NCBI GenBank assembly: GCA_016929735.1
Contig: JAFGID010000255.1
Coordinates: 1 to 6,630 of the forward strand
Length of the DNA stretch: 6,630 bases
Origin: Ignavibacteriales bacterium
GTDB lineage: Bacteria > Bacteroidota > Ignavibacteria > Ignavibacteriales > Melioribacteraceae
Direction of reading: 5' to 3'
Under the pieces are notes generated by a model. It ran no database searches, was not told the origin of the DNA, and saw nothing but the letters and a program-made list of their open reading frames with translations. Made by a program: the position numbers and the translations under genes. Shown piece after piece: positions 6,115 to 6,630 of the stretch; the first letter of the stretch is position 1, and each line of letters starts with the position of its first letter.

Positions 6115-6630
6115 TTAAATACACCGAATGTTCCTTAAATCAGATTTTGATAATTTGTTTTTCTTAAAAAATTCAATTTGTTCATCCAATAATTCATTTT
6201 GGTATAAGGATAACTCTTGTTTATTAAATCTTTTTTTTCTTTGATAAATATTTTTTGTTAGTCCAAAAAATCTTAAAATCGGTGATAATTTATATTGTAA
6301 GTTCTGTTTTATCCTTTGAATTTTTTGTGAAATATTTTCCTTAGCTATGTCTGATTTAGTATTTTCAATCAAATCAATAATTTCATTTCCAGCACGGACA
6401 TGATTTAATCCATCGTCCCATTGAATCGTTTCTTGAATTATTTCTTTACGATTTGTTACTAATTCAGCAAAACCGGGTAACTCATTTCTTTTATAAAAAA
6501 TATTAATTGCATTTTGCAGACTTTCAGTATCAGGGTAGTTGGGTGAACCTTTGTAAACATTCGCCCGAGGAAAATCAATACCATTTGGATTTAACAAGCA
6601 AGTTTGTTTATTTAACATCCACGCTTCTAT
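6115..6630 (-). CDS. C-terminal part of a probable GT-B-like surface-carbohydrate biosynthesis protein
   Basis: The frame is open from the right edge through IEAWMLNKQ to a TAA at 6115, so 171 C-terminal codons are visible. The ATG at 6618 is internal (the Met in EAWML), not a start. The EAWMLNKQTCLLNPNGIDFP segment resembles the E-A-x-M-x-G-K-P stretch of the second Rossmann domain in GT-B-fold glycosyltransferases and related surface-carbohydrate proteins. After it come a predicted helical region (DTESLQNAINIFYK, then GLNHVRAGNEIIDLIE) and a Lys/Arg/Gln-rich tail with no membrane segment. As the first visible gene of the leftward group, 26 nt before the flippase gene, it probably shares that operon and acts in the cytoplasm on the same glycan. 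With most of the protein missing, the exact family is uncertain; another capsule or LPS enzyme with this fold is equally possible. Confidence 0.6.
   Translation of the reverse strand: MEAWMLNKQTCLLNPNGIDFPRANVYKGSPNYPDTESLQNAINIFYKRNELPGFAELVTNRKEIIQETIQWDDGLNHVRAGNEIIDLIENTKSDIAKENISQKIQRIKQNLQYKLSPILRFFGLTKNIYQRKKRFNKQELSLYQNELLDEQIEFFKKNKLSKSDLRNIRCI

Noticed and set aside
6616..6618. ATG as the start of the right-edge gene
   Set aside because: The frame stays open to the window edge, and the residues before it (IEAW) complete a GT-B-like motif, so this Met is internal.

Overview
The window is AT-rich bacterial chromosome. Three things suggest Bacteroidota or the neighbouring Ignavibacteria/Chlorobi group: the sequences of IMP dehydrogenase and ribosomal protein L28, perfect TAnnTTTG boxes (the -7 element of the Bacteroidota housekeeping sigma factor) upstream of two genes, and several genes with no clear Shine-Dalgarno sequence. 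The assignment is inferred from these features; no database search was possible.

Layout. Positions 1-840 (minus strand) hold the first 280 codons of guaB (IMP dehydrogenase); its 3' end lies beyond the left edge. Positions 841-971 hold a strong rpmB terminator and a candidate guaB promoter that appears to share its U-tract. Positions 975-1202 (minus) encode ribosomal protein L28. Positions 1203-1383 are a divergent intergenic region with a -7-type box facing each way. From 1384 the window becomes a surface-polysaccharide locus. A class I SAM methyltransferase (1384-2130) and a non-hydrolysing UDP-GlcNAc 2-epimerase of the WecB type (2146-3285) read rightward. A GT4-like glycosyltransferase (3268-4542), a Wzx-type flippase (4580-6088) and the C-terminal part of a probable GT-B-fold surface-carbohydrate protein (6115 to the right edge) read leftward. 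The two arms meet tail to tail with an 18-bp coding overlap.

How the genes work together. WecB would supply UDP-ManNAc. The glycosyltransferases would build a lipid-linked oligosaccharide on the cytoplasmic side, the methyltransferase might modify a sugar or other precursor, and the flippase would move the lipid-linked unit across the inner membrane. This fits the edge of an O-antigen, capsule or exopolysaccharide cluster placed beside housekeeping genes. No polymerase, chain-length regulator or initiating sugar-phosphate transferase is in view.

I found no CRISPR array, tRNA, rRNA, insertion sequence or phage gene, and no evidence of a previously undescribed system. The points worth a second look are small: an A10 tract at the start of the glycosyltransferase gene, a TTG start for the flippase overlapped by a two-codon upstream ORF, the convergent overlap, and the compact terminator/promoter arrangement. 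No stretch over 300 bases lacks a gene.
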